A DNA stretch of 13,972 nucleotides from Candidatus Hydrogenedentota bacterium (GTDB taxonomy: Bacteria > Hydrogenedentota > Hydrogenedentia > Hydrogenedentiales > CAITNO01), in contig CAIXUF010000709.1 in the NCBI GenBank assembly GCA_903922535.1, positions 1 through 13,972 on the forward strand, given 5' to 3'. The notes under the pieces were generated by a model. The model was not told the DNA's origin and searched no databases. It was given only the letters and a program-made list of their open reading frames with translations. Within the stretch, counting starts at the first letter, position 1, and each line of letters begins with the position of its first letter. A program made the translations under genes and the position numbers. Shown here one piece after another: positions 8,130 to 13,972 of this stretch.

Positions 8130-9299
8130 TCACACCTCCGGTGACAGCAGACACCGTGCCGCTGCCCTTACTGCTTCTTCGGGTCCACGAAAGGCCCAGA
8201 GCTGCGAGGCGTCATCACTGCGCATGCGGCCTGTGTTTCCGCCAACGGCCGGGATGTGGTGCTCCAGTTCGCTGAACGCGCCGAGCGTGCTGTTGACGTT
8301 GCAGGCCTGTGTCGAATATCCCAGGTCTTCGAGTTCCTTCCACGGCACGTCAACATATTCTCCGGAGGGATTTACCGGGTAATTGCGCACGATCAAAGCG
8401 CACTTTGGACCTGATCCGTAGAGATAGCCTGCGCGGCCCGTGGAGGCCACCGCGCGGACACCTATCTTCTGCTCGCCCTGCGCACACATCTTGTATCGGA
8501 CCAGCCGGTCGTTCACGCTGAGGTTTTCCGCCGGAATATCGCCAAAATAGATCTTCGGCGTCGTCCGGAAAAATGTCGGGACAAACAATTCGCCGCCATG
8601 CGGCATTGCAACAAGGTTCCATGAGCCCACGGGCGGTTTGTCCCGGGCCGGATCGTCCTTCATCTCCAGCGTCGTGTGGGACGTGTAGCCTGCGTACGAA
8701 AGCGCGCCCATGTCAAAGTTCTTTTCGTACCGCAAGGGGTTGGGCGCCAGACCAACCGACTTCGTCATCTCCAAAGAAACGTCTTTCCCGGAACGCATCA
8801 AATGCAGCGTCAACTTGTTCACCAACTCCACGCCGTTCTTCGACGGCACAACTTCATAGTTGCCGGGATCCAGTTGACGCGGCTGGAAATAGGTTTTCGT
8901 TTCGGGATACTCGGGAAGAAAAATGTCCACCTCGGGCGCGAGCCACGTGCGCTCACCACCGGAATTCTGCCAATCCTTTCCGTCGTAGAACGCACGCGCC
9001 GACTCCAGCGAACGGAGCGCCGGATGCGTCCAGAAGAAATTCTCCTCGCTCCCCGGGGCGAACACGCCGAGAACGCGCCCGCCGTGGGGAAGCAACAGCA
9101 CGCGCGTTCCATCGGGGTGCTCTACCATTTGGGCCGGTTTTCCAGCCTTCTCAAGCACCGCGAGCAACTCACTCAGACCCGGCGCGCCACCTGTCGTCTC
9201 CGACCCGGCGGCGCCCGCTCCGCCTAGAGCAAGTCCCGCCACACAAACGGTCCCAGTCCCTTTCGCCACGACGTTCAGGAATTCCCTGCGGCTCTGCAT
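8130..9299 (-). CDS. Tat-exported protein resembling DUF6786
   Basis: Function unknown. The protein has 389 residues. It begins with a twin-arginine signal: SRREFL at residues 3-8, then a hydrophobic stretch at about 17-31 ending in small residues, so it is probably exported folded. The following segment, HPDGTRVLLLPHGGRVLG then FAPGSEENFFWTHPAL, resembles proteins I know as DUF6786, with a beta-rich, mutarotase-like feel, but I can name no catalytic residues. The frame opens at an ATG at 9314, but that start would place GGAGGG inside the gene. The ATG at 9299 has GGAGGG 7 bases upstream and puts the Tat motif at the N-terminus, so it is preferred. The gene sits between the two GH36 paralogs, which suggests a role in the same glycan degradation. 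It could be a sugar epimerase/mutarotase-like helper or a binding protein. Confidence 0.75.
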   Translation of the reverse strand: MQSRREFLNVVAKGTGTVCVAGLALGGAGAAGSETTGGAPGLSELLAVLEKAGKPAQMVEHPDGTRVLLLPHGGRVLGVFAPGSEENFFWTHPALRSLESARAFYDGKDWQNSGGERTWLAPEVDIFLPEYPETKTYFQPRQLDPGNYEVVPSKNGVELVNKLTLHLMRSGKDVSLEMTKSVGLAPNPLRYEKNFDMGALSYAGYTSHTTLEMKDDPARDKPPVGSWNLVAMPHGGELFVPTFFRTTPKIYFGDIPAENLSVNDRLVRYKMCAQGEQKIGVRAVASTGRAGYLYGSGPKCALIVRNYPVNPSGEYVDVPWKELEDLGYSTQACNVNSTLGAFSELEHHIPAVGGNTGRMRSDDASQLWAFRGPEEAVRAAARCLLSPEV

Positions 9300-9397
9300 C
9301 AGACATCCCTCCAATACCTACAGAAAACCTCTGTTCTTTTCCTCTCGCTGCAAAAGCGCACTTTGAAGAACCACAGGTCTTCAACGCTATGTTTCAT
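9299..9397 (-). CDS. Possible 32-residue leader ORF (doubtful)
   Basis: A short reading frame from ATG 9397 to TGA 9301-9299. Its stop overlaps the ATG of the DUF6786-like gene as TGATG, a classic translational-coupling arrangement. GGAGG lies about 11 bases before its ATG. The product (start MKHSVEDLWFFK) resembles nothing I know. It contains the strong Shine-Dalgarno of the next gene near its end. The arrangement is suggestive, but a frame this short can arise by chance. Confidence 0.18.
   Translation of the reverse strand: MKHSVEDLWFFKVRFCSERKRTEVFCRYWRDV
9307..9312 (-). promoter_or_regulatory. Shine-Dalgarno site fixing the DUF6786-like start
   Basis: GGAGGG on the - strand, 7 bases upstream of the ATG at 9299. 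An alternative ATG at 9314 overlaps this site and is therefore unlikely to be used. Confidence 0.75.
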
Positions 9398-9400
9398 TCT

Positions 9401-9589
9401 TCACTTCTTCCTCCACGACGCAGCGATCTCCGCAAGTATCCGGGCACGCATCTCCCGCAGTATGCGTAATCCGAAAAGGACGAACACGCAAATCAACGGG
9501 AACGGCCGGAAGCCCGCACCCACGGAACCGCGTCGGGTAAAAGGAACCCAATCCATGTTTAAACTATGTGCAATCAGGTCTATGAGCAT
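9401..9589 (-). CDS. Possible 62-residue small ORF in leader (doubtful)
   Basis: Runs from ATG 9589 to TGA 9403-9401 and ends 3 bases before the ATG of the 32-residue ORF. Its middle (PFPLICVFVLFGLRIL, about residues 28-43) is hydrophobic and could be one membrane segment, followed by a basic tail ending SWRKK. Third codon positions become GC-rich after about residue 17. No convincing ribosome binding site precedes ATG 9589 or the internal ATG. I recognise no family; it may be non-coding intergenic sequence that happens to be open. Confidence 0.15.
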   Translation of the reverse strand: MLIDLIAHSLNMDWVPFTRRGSVGAGFRPFPLICVFVLFGLRILREMRARILAEIAASWRKK

Positions 9590-9751
9590 GAATCTGAAAC
9601 CGACTCTCGATCGTTATTCTGAACCCGTAGGGTCAAGGAACTCAACCCGCGCATAAACTCCGTGCAATTCAGTCGATACCTGCACATTTAGAGCCAGTCC
9701 ATCCACCCAACCGTTGGCCTTTGGTGAAACATACTGCCTGGCGCGATTCGG

Positions 9752-11785
9752 TCATGGCTTCTTTCGGTAAATGAGCACGGCTGACCCGGGTTTGTCATGC
9801 AAGACGATTGAGATGCCCTGACCGATGAGTTCTTTGCCGGTCATTTCCGTCATGGAGACGGCATCGAGATTCGTCAGGTTGTAGAGGGCACCGGCCTCCA
9901 TGCCATGGAGCTTTACACAGATGGATTCATCCGTGCTGTTCGATCTGCGAAACGCCTGCACCATGCCTTCGCCGCGTTCGGGACAGTCAAACTGCCATGC
10001 CATCCACACCGTGTCTTCCAGGCTGTAGGGCGTCAGCGGATAGAAGTCGCCAAGCAGGTAGTCGCTCGCAGTGCGCCACTCCTTGACCATGCGAAGATAG
10101 TCCGTCCAGTCCAGTCCCTCCTGCCTCGGCGCGGAGCGGGCGAGGGCGAAGCGTGGACACCAGACACTCCGGGCGGTGTAGTCATCCCTGTCGGGCGCGC
10201 CGCTTCCAAAGTACGGAACCCACTGGGCCAAACCGTAGGTCTGGCATTGCTGCGTGTACTTGGGTTCGCCAAGATAATCGCTGCGGAGCAACGGCAGGCC
10301 GCGGCGAAGCGTCTCGAGGTCATTGCGGCGACCGCCGCTGGCGCAACTGTCAATCGGCATGCCGGGATGGCGCCGGATCAATTCATCCCAATAGGCCAGG
10401 TAACCCTGCACATGCATGTTTTCGCTTATGCCCTGCCGGTCAGGTTCGTCACCGTTGCGCCAGAACGCCAACGGGTCCATGTTGAAATCCTGCCGATAGA
10501 GGTCAATTCCCTGTTCCGCCAGCATTCGGTCGATATGGTCGGTGAGCCATTGACGGGCCGCCGCGTTGCCGAGGTTAAGCAGGCTGGTGTCCGCGCCGGT
10601 CTTTTTTCCGCTGAAAAGCCATTCGGGATGCGTGTCCGCCAGCCAGGTGCCGGGCGAAACGCGCTCGGGCTCGAACCACACGCTGAATCCCACGCCATTC
10701 GCATGGAGGTAGCCGGAGACTCCCTTCATGCCTTTCGGGTAACGGCCGGGGTCAAGCTCCCAGGTGCCGACTCTCGGCCAACCCGGACCGTCGCAGGGGT
10801 ACCAGCCGGCGTCAATGAACCAATAGTCGAGCTTCACACCGGCGTTGACGTAGGCCTCCGCATATTTTATCTCATCGGCCGCGTTGCTGCGCAGGCCCGG
10901 GTAGAAATCCGTGGTGCACATGATGAGTATGGGCGGCATGGGCTTTCCGCCGGGCTTGGGCACGTTGTGCGCCAGCATCCATCTCCGCCAGAGATTCTGC
11001 GCCCGCGCCGGCTCCGCACCTTTCCAAAACAGCAGCGCCATCAGCGGTGTGCGAATCTCCTCGCCGGGCTTCAGCCGCAGGTGCGTCAACTCCTGTCCCG
11101 CGACGATTTGAATGCCCTTTTCGCCATCGCGTGTGAAGCTTGTCGCCCATTGCCCGGGCCAACCGACGGCCAGTATTACGCCGCCACCGGGCATAGCGAG
11201 ATTGTAGCAGGGAAACGCCTTGTTCGTGGGGCGTCCGCCCTCGGGCGCGAACTTCTGCGTGGCATTCGGGCCCAACGTGATTTCATACGGTTCGTAGCTG
11301 TCCGGCACGCAGTAGTCGCCCTTGATGCCCCGCAATACGAATTCGCCATTGTCGCCCCCGCCTTGGGGCCGCTCCCACCGGGCATCCAAGGCTTGGAGGT
11401 TCTCGATGAGCGGCGTGTCTGCCGTGCCGGCATTGCGCAGATAAACTGTCCATTCAACGACCGGGAAGTCGGCATACCCGACCGACACACAACGCACTTC
11501 GAGCCCCGTCTTCGAGTCCGTCCACGTGAGGGTACGCTGCGCCCGCTGGTCGTCGAGCTTGCGCTCCCCCTGCTTGAACTCGCAGGTCGCGAGCAGTTCG
11601 CCAACGGGTTTGCCGTCGCACATGAACGAGAACACAGGCTTGGCAGTCGAAGTGCCCGCCAAGGCACCCGCATCCCAGCGTTGGGCTTCGGTCATTTCAT
11701 CGGACGTGGGCGAGACGGCGTAAGCGGATGGGAGATGGCAGGCCGTAAGAAGAATGAAAAGAACAAACGACCATCTTGTGCGCAT
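9752..11785 (-). CDS. Secreted GH36-type alpha-galactosidase-like glycosidase (paralog 2)
   Basis: Same architecture as the protein at 5950-8040 and clearly homologous along its full length; 677 residues. The signal (1-23) is ambiguous: hydrophobic 6-15, then either signal peptidase I cleavage after AYA (21-23) or a lipobox L-T-A-C with Cys16. The barrel shows WFIDAGWYP (322-330), WFEPERV (370-376), nucleophile Asp433 in LYRQDFN, SCASGGRRND (480-489), and acid/base candidate Asp503 in LRSDY. The two paralogs differ beside these residues (RRND against RRDD; RSDY against RSDH) and between the acid/base and C-terminal domain (about 508-575), so substrate or linkage may differ. The C-terminal beta-sandwich begins near 579. 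Start ATG 11785 has AAGGAG 9 bases upstream. It may be its own transcription unit, because a terminator and a candidate promoter lie upstream and 452 gene-poor bases follow. Confidence 0.92.
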   Translation of the reverse strand: MRTRWSFVLFILLTACHLPSAYAVSPTSDEMTEAQRWDAGALAGTSTAKPVFSFMCDGKPVGELLATCEFKQGERKLDDQRAQRTLTWTDSKTGLEVRCVSVGYADFPVVEWTVYLRNAGTADTPLIENLQALDARWERPQGGGDNGEFVLRGIKGDYCVPDSYEPYEITLGPNATQKFAPEGGRPTNKAFPCYNLAMPGGGVILAVGWPGQWATSFTRDGEKGIQIVAGQELTHLRLKPGEEIRTPLMALLFWKGAEPARAQNLWRRWMLAHNVPKPGGKPMPPILIMCTTDFYPGLRSNAADEIKYAEAYVNAGVKLDYWFIDAGWYPCDGPGWPRVGTWELDPGRYPKGMKGVSGYLHANGVGFSVWFEPERVSPGTWLADTHPEWLFSGKKTGADTSLLNLGNAAARQWLTDHIDRMLAEQGIDLYRQDFNMDPLAFWRNGDEPDRQGISENMHVQGYLAYWDELIRRHPGMPIDSCASGGRRNDLETLRRGLPLLRSDYLGEPKYTQQCQTYGLAQWVPYFGSGAPDRDDYTARSVWCPRFALARSAPRQEGLDWTDYLRMVKEWRTASDYLLGDFYPLTPYSLEDTVWMAWQFDCPERGEGMVQAFRRSNSTDESICVKLHGMEAGALYNLTNLDAVSMTEMTGKELIGQGISIVLHDKPGSAVLIYRKKP

Positions 11786-11794
11786 AACTCAAGT

Positions 11795-11800
11795 CTCCTT
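11795..11800 (-). promoter_or_regulatory. Shine-Dalgarno site of GH36 paralog 2
   Basis: AAGGAG on the - strand, 9 bases upstream of ATG 11785, supporting that start and hence the signal peptide assigned to the enzyme. Confidence 0.75.
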
Positions 11801-11839
11801 CGCGTTCTCCGTGCTGATGCGTATCCGTTTCCTGCGGTA

Positions 11840-11904
11840 CGTTGTCACCGTTGTCAGACTGTAAACACCGGTCCGACTGTAAAGCGACGCGCTCTAGGCA
11901 TCAA
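11840..11904 (-). promoter_or_regulatory. Candidate promoter with overlapping direct repeats upstream of GH36 paralog 2
   Basis: On the - strand, TTGATG (11904-11899) and TACAGT (11881-11876) match the sigma70 -35 and -10 boxes at 4 of 6 positions each, 17 bases apart. The -10 lies inside TTTACAGTC (11883-11875), which recurs exactly 18 bases on (11865-11857). Directly after comes a tandem TGACAACG pair (11856-11849 and 11847-11840, 9-base period). Repeats over and just downstream of a -10 box are typical of repressor operators. The boxes are weak, so this is a proposal only. Confidence 0.3.
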
Positions 11905-11936
11905 AAGAAGATCTCTTGGCTTCGGAACCGGCCAAG
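11903..11936 (-). terminator. Rho-independent terminator after the SRPBCC gene
   Basis: Immediately after the TGA of the SRPBCC gene the - strand reads CTTGGC (11936-11931), a 10-base loop, GCCAAG (11920-11915), a few bases, then CTTCTTTT (11910-11903). A GC-containing stem followed by a T-rich run fits an intrinsic terminator, although the stem is short and the T-run is interrupted. Confidence 0.55.
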
Positions 11937-12614
11937 TCACTTGTAATATATACTTTCCACCCTCTTGTTGGTGTTCTTCAGAATATCGGGCATGCTGCCT
12001 TTTGTCAATATGTTGACTATCCAACCGAGGCCTGTTGGGATGTGGCCCGGGTCTGTGTAGACATGGTATAAGGCGAGCACGTAGCCTGGTTTCTCAGGGA
12101 AGGGCTTCAAAAGCCAAGAACCTGTCGTTTCAACAATGGTCTCAGAATCTTTCAGTTCAGGCCACGAGACCTTGTGCCAATTGATATGGGCCTCAGCATC
12201 CTCCCTGGCAGCGGTCAGACTGAGCTTGTACCGTTTAACTTGTCCCATTGGAAGTCCCAGTTTGTATTCAACCTCTGAAGTGTTGCCTTCGGAGCTTTCT
12301 ATTCGCGTCGCCTCAACGTTTGGCATGAATTGCGGGTATTTCTCATAATCTGCCAAAACGCCAAAGACCTGCTCCACCGTGCCTCTTATAAGACCAAGTG
12401 CATCGTAGGTTTTCCCGTTTGTACACCCGCTTGGGTTTGCGACTTCTTTTATTACAATTTCACCACGCATAAACTTTGCTTTTTCCGCGTCTGAAAAAGA
12501 GATATTGCCAGTTTTCTCTTGCGGCTGAATGACTTTTACAGGTGGCAACGTTTCAGGGCTCGCAAACAAAGAACTGACTGCGAATGCACAAAGAAATGCA
12601 GCGACCGATTTCAT
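11937..12614 (-). CDS. Secreted SRPBCC / START-like domain protein
   Basis: Exact role unknown; the helix-grip fold binds hydrophobic ligands. The protein has 225 residues. Residues 1-19 form a Sec signal (MKSVAAFLCAFAVSSLFAS), so the mature protein is periplasmic or exported. From about 73 on, IRGTVEQVFGVLADYEKYPQFMPNV is the classic opening of SRPBCC/polyketide-cyclase-like proteins, followed by alternating strand segments (VEYKLGLPMG, YKLSLTA, INWHK, GSWLLKPF) and a C-terminal helix (IVNILTKGSMPDILKNTNKRV). Start ATG 12614 has a near-perfect AAAGGAGG. Base composition looks poorer in GC than the neighbours: 25 of 60 bases at 12421-12480 against 34 of 60 at 10441-10500, both counted by hand. 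It ends at its own terminator, so it seems functionally separate from the glycosidase genes; a link to glycan use is not evident. Confidence 0.8.
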   Translation of the reverse strand: MKSVAAFLCAFAVSSLFASPETLPPVKVIQPQEKTGNISFSDAEKAKFMRGEIVIKEVANPSGCTNGKTYDALGLIRGTVEQVFGVLADYEKYPQFMPNVEATRIESSEGNTSEVEYKLGLPMGQVKRYKLSLTAAREDAEAHINWHKVSWPELKDSETIVETTGSWLLKPFPEKPGYVLALYHVYTDPGHIPTGLGWIVNILTKGSMPDILKNTNKRVESIYYK

Positions 12615-12619
12615 GTTTA

Positions 12620-12627
12620 CCTCCTTT
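12620..12627 (-). promoter_or_regulatory. Strong Shine-Dalgarno of the SRPBCC gene
   Basis: AAAGGAGG on the - strand, 5 bases before ATG 12614, the strongest ribosome binding site in the window. It fixes the start at the signal peptide. Confidence 0.8.
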
Positions 12628-12663
12628 CAAATGTGCCGTCGAAACTCAGTAGTTGTTGATATA

Positions 12664-12709
12664 TTCCTTGTGGCAAGGAAGAACTTTTCGTGGGATGCCT
12701 TTCGAAAAG
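12664..12709. repeat. Two small inverted repeats in the SRPBCC leader
   Basis: TTCCTTG (12664-12670) pairs with CAAGGAA (12674-12680) around a 3-base loop. CTTTTCG (12684-12690) pairs with CGAAAAG (12703-12709) around a 12-base loop. They lie between the TPR gene and the SRPBCC start. No T-run follows on the - strand, so they may be leader structures rather than a terminator. The rest of 12615-12879 shows nothing recognisable. Confidence 0.35.
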
Positions 12710-12879
12710 CCCCGTTCCAGCCGTTGACTTGATGATACCTGACTGTGGTGGGCTTTGTGAACATGGGCGCCCCATATTCAACTGCCGACTTGTCCCGGCG
12801 TTGTCTCAATAATCCTGCGGGGAAACCGTGGATAAAGCAGACCCGCGCTTCGCAATCATGGCCTGCCGGACAGTCACCT

Positions 12880-13971
12880 CTATTCTTTCTTGACCGCGCG
12901 GGCCTGCTCCAATTCCTCGGCCTTCTTGATATAGCCGTTGGCCTCCTCTTGGCGTCCCAATTTGGAAAGTGCGAAGGCAAGGTTATTCATGGCAGGGATG
13001 CACTGCGGATCTATTTCCAGTGCTTTCCGGAGATGGAGTTGGCCTTCTTCATACTGCCCCTGAAGCAGTAGACACGCGCCAAGATTGACTTGCGCAGAGA
13101 GACTCTTTGGGTCCAGATCAAACGCCCTCTTCAGATACGCCCTGGCGTCTTCAAGGCGCCCCAGATCCATGACAAGCTTGCCCAAGTTGCAAAGGGTGTC
13201 AACATGGTCTGGATTCAGGTCCAACACCCTCTTCAGACAAGTCTCGGCCTCATCATTCTGCCCCTGGTTCATGGCGAGCACGCCGAGGTTGGAGAGGGCT
13301 TTGACGTAATCCGGCTTCAAGTCGACAGCCTTCTTCAGGTAAGCCATGGCCTCATCATTGCGCCCCTGGTTCTTGGCGAGCATGCCGAGGTTGTTGAGGG
13401 TTACAACATTTCCCGGGTCCATGACCAACGCCTTCGCCAAGTAGGCCGCGGCCTCATCATAGCGCCCCCGTTCGGCAGTGTCTTTTCCCAGGTTGCTGAA
13501 GGCTATGTCGCTCTCCTGCCCGACGGCTATCGCATGTCGGAAGAGCGTCTCGTCGTCGCGCCAGTAGCTGGCTTGGACGCCCGCGCGGACGGCCAGCGCA
13601 ACGAGCGCGGCGCCTGAAGCGGCGGCCACGGCCCGCTTTGGCACATTCCACGCCGCGGCCAGATCGGCGGCACCCCAGGCGCCCATGATGAAAATGCCGA
13701 TGAGGGGGATGTACGTGTAGCGGTCTGCGTGGGAGAAGGTGGCGAACTGCACCAGTTCAATGACAGGCACCAGTGTTCCCAAATACCAGAACCATCCGAC
13801 GACAAGATACGGGCGGCGGCGGGCCTGGTTCAGGCAGAACAGGGTGATTGCGGCCAGTGTCAAGGCCGCTCCGGCCACCTGCCACACCGGACGCGCGATC
13901 GGATGCGGGTAAAACACTGCCAGATCCGAGGGCCACACGGTTGTCACAAGATAAAGCACGTAGACCACCAC
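12880..13971 (-). CDS. Integral membrane protein with TPR tail, C-terminal part (5' end outside window)
   Basis: The frame is open to the window edge, so the N-terminal part is missing; 363 residues are visible. Residues about 30-47, 54-72, 86-106 and 111-130 are hydrophobic and fit membrane helices. The motifs YPHP, VGWFWYLGTLVPVI and HADRYTYIPLIG are typical of large bacterial membrane proteins of the GT-C glycosyltransferase-like / TMTC-like type with TPR tails. From about 154 six TPR units of 34 residues follow (SNLGKDTAERGRYDEAAAYL and successors, each ending in a D-P or K-P type turn), then a basic tail ending VKKE. TPRs bind other proteins; the membrane part may transfer or flip a lipid-linked sugar (inference from family). 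It is 265 bases upstream of the SRPBCC gene. Class call firm; activity unknown. Confidence 0.85.
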   Translation of the reverse strand: MVVYVLYLVTTVWPSDLAVFYPHPIARPVWQVAGAALTLAAITLFCLNQARRRPYLVVGWFWYLGTLVPVIELVQFATFSHADRYTYIPLIGIFIMGAWGAADLAAAWNVPKRAVAAASGAALVALAVRAGVQASYWRDDETLFRHAIAVGQESDIAFSNLGKDTAERGRYDEAAAYLAKALVMDPGNVVTLNNLGMLAKNQGRNDEAMAYLKKAVDLKPDYVKALSNLGVLAMNQGQNDEAETCLKRVLDLNPDHVDTLCNLGKLVMDLGRLEDARAYLKRAFDLDPKSLSAQVNLGACLLLQGQYEEGQLHLRKALEIDPQCIPAMNNLAFALSKLGRQEEANGYIKKAEELEQARAVKKE

Positions 13972-13972
13972 A

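Larger units (their letters stand above)
9300..9751. other. 452-base gene-poor region between GH36 paralog 2 and the DUF6786-like gene
   Basis: No recognisable gene. It holds the two doubtful small ORFs and a 7-base inverted repeat (TTGAAGA 9363-9369 with TCTTCAA 9378-9384, 8-base loop) in the leader of the DUF6786-like gene. No clear terminator follows GH36 paralog 2 and no convincing sigma70 promoter was found by eye. Its length suggests that a promoter for the 9299-to-1136 gene group lies here (inference). Confidence 0.5.

Noticed and set aside
9709..9722. CCAAC/GTTGG palindrome after GH36 paralog 2 as a terminator
   Set aside because: Loop is too short to form a stable hairpin and no T-run follows on the - strand.
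9905..12016. 703-codon open frame on the + strand, antisense to GH36 paralog 2
   Set aside because: It lies opposite a gene with clear family motifs, signal peptide and ribosome binding site, contains no recognisable domain, and is a known by-product of GC-biased codon use on the other strand.
12880..13520. Regular 102-base periodicity considered as a CRISPR-like or satellite array
   Set aside because: The period equals 34 codons and the frame encodes canonical TPR motifs throughout.

Overview
The window looks like an accessory glycan-degradation locus of a GC-rich, Gram-negative-type heterotroph. The evidence is a set of Sec, lipoprotein and Tat export signals, several glycoside hydrolases side by side, a remnant of an ISAzo13-type ('Rhodopirellula') transposase, and a multi-span membrane protein with a TPR tail. 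I infer the PVC superphylum (Verrucomicrobiota, Kiritimatiellota or Planctomycetota) or a similar lineage such as Hydrogenedentota. There is no rRNA or taxonomic marker gene to prove it.

Layout. The + strand enters with the C-terminal two-thirds or so of a GH20 beta-N-acetylhexosaminidase (3-662). All other genes are on the - strand and, in transcription order, run from right to left: the C-terminal part of a membrane/TPR protein (12880-13971), a secreted SRPBCC/START-like protein (11937-12614, followed by a hairpin terminator), a secreted GH36-type alpha-galactosidase-like enzyme (9752-11785), a 452-base gene-poor leader with two doubtful tiny ORFs, a Tat-exported protein resembling DUF6786 (8130-9299), a second GH36-type paralog (5950-8040), an enolase-superfamily acid-sugar dehydratase-like enzyme (4614-5885), a D-2-hydroxyacid dehydrogenase (3505-4620), a right-handed beta-helix lipoprotein resembling GH141 (1136-3508), and directly after its stop codon a decayed ISAzo13 transposase (758-1135).

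How the genes may work together (inference). GH36 enzymes remove alpha-Gal or alpha-GalNAc, GH141 includes alpha-L-fucosidases, and GH20 removes beta-GlcNAc/GalNAc. The set fits stepwise trimming of a fucosylated, HexNAc-containing glycan outside the cytoplasm. The enolase-superfamily enzyme and the hydroxyacid dehydrogenase are cytoplasmic and would act on the sugar acids that follow. The last three genes overlap (7 and 4 bases), so they are probably translationally coupled. No transporter, SusC/D pair, sulfatase or dedicated regulator is visible here; these would have to lie outside the window.

The least expected observation is that the last ~140 residues of the beta-helix lipoprotein resemble the C-terminal beta-sandwich of the two GH36 proteins of the same locus. 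I see no CRISPR array, tRNA, rRNA or intact mobile element.
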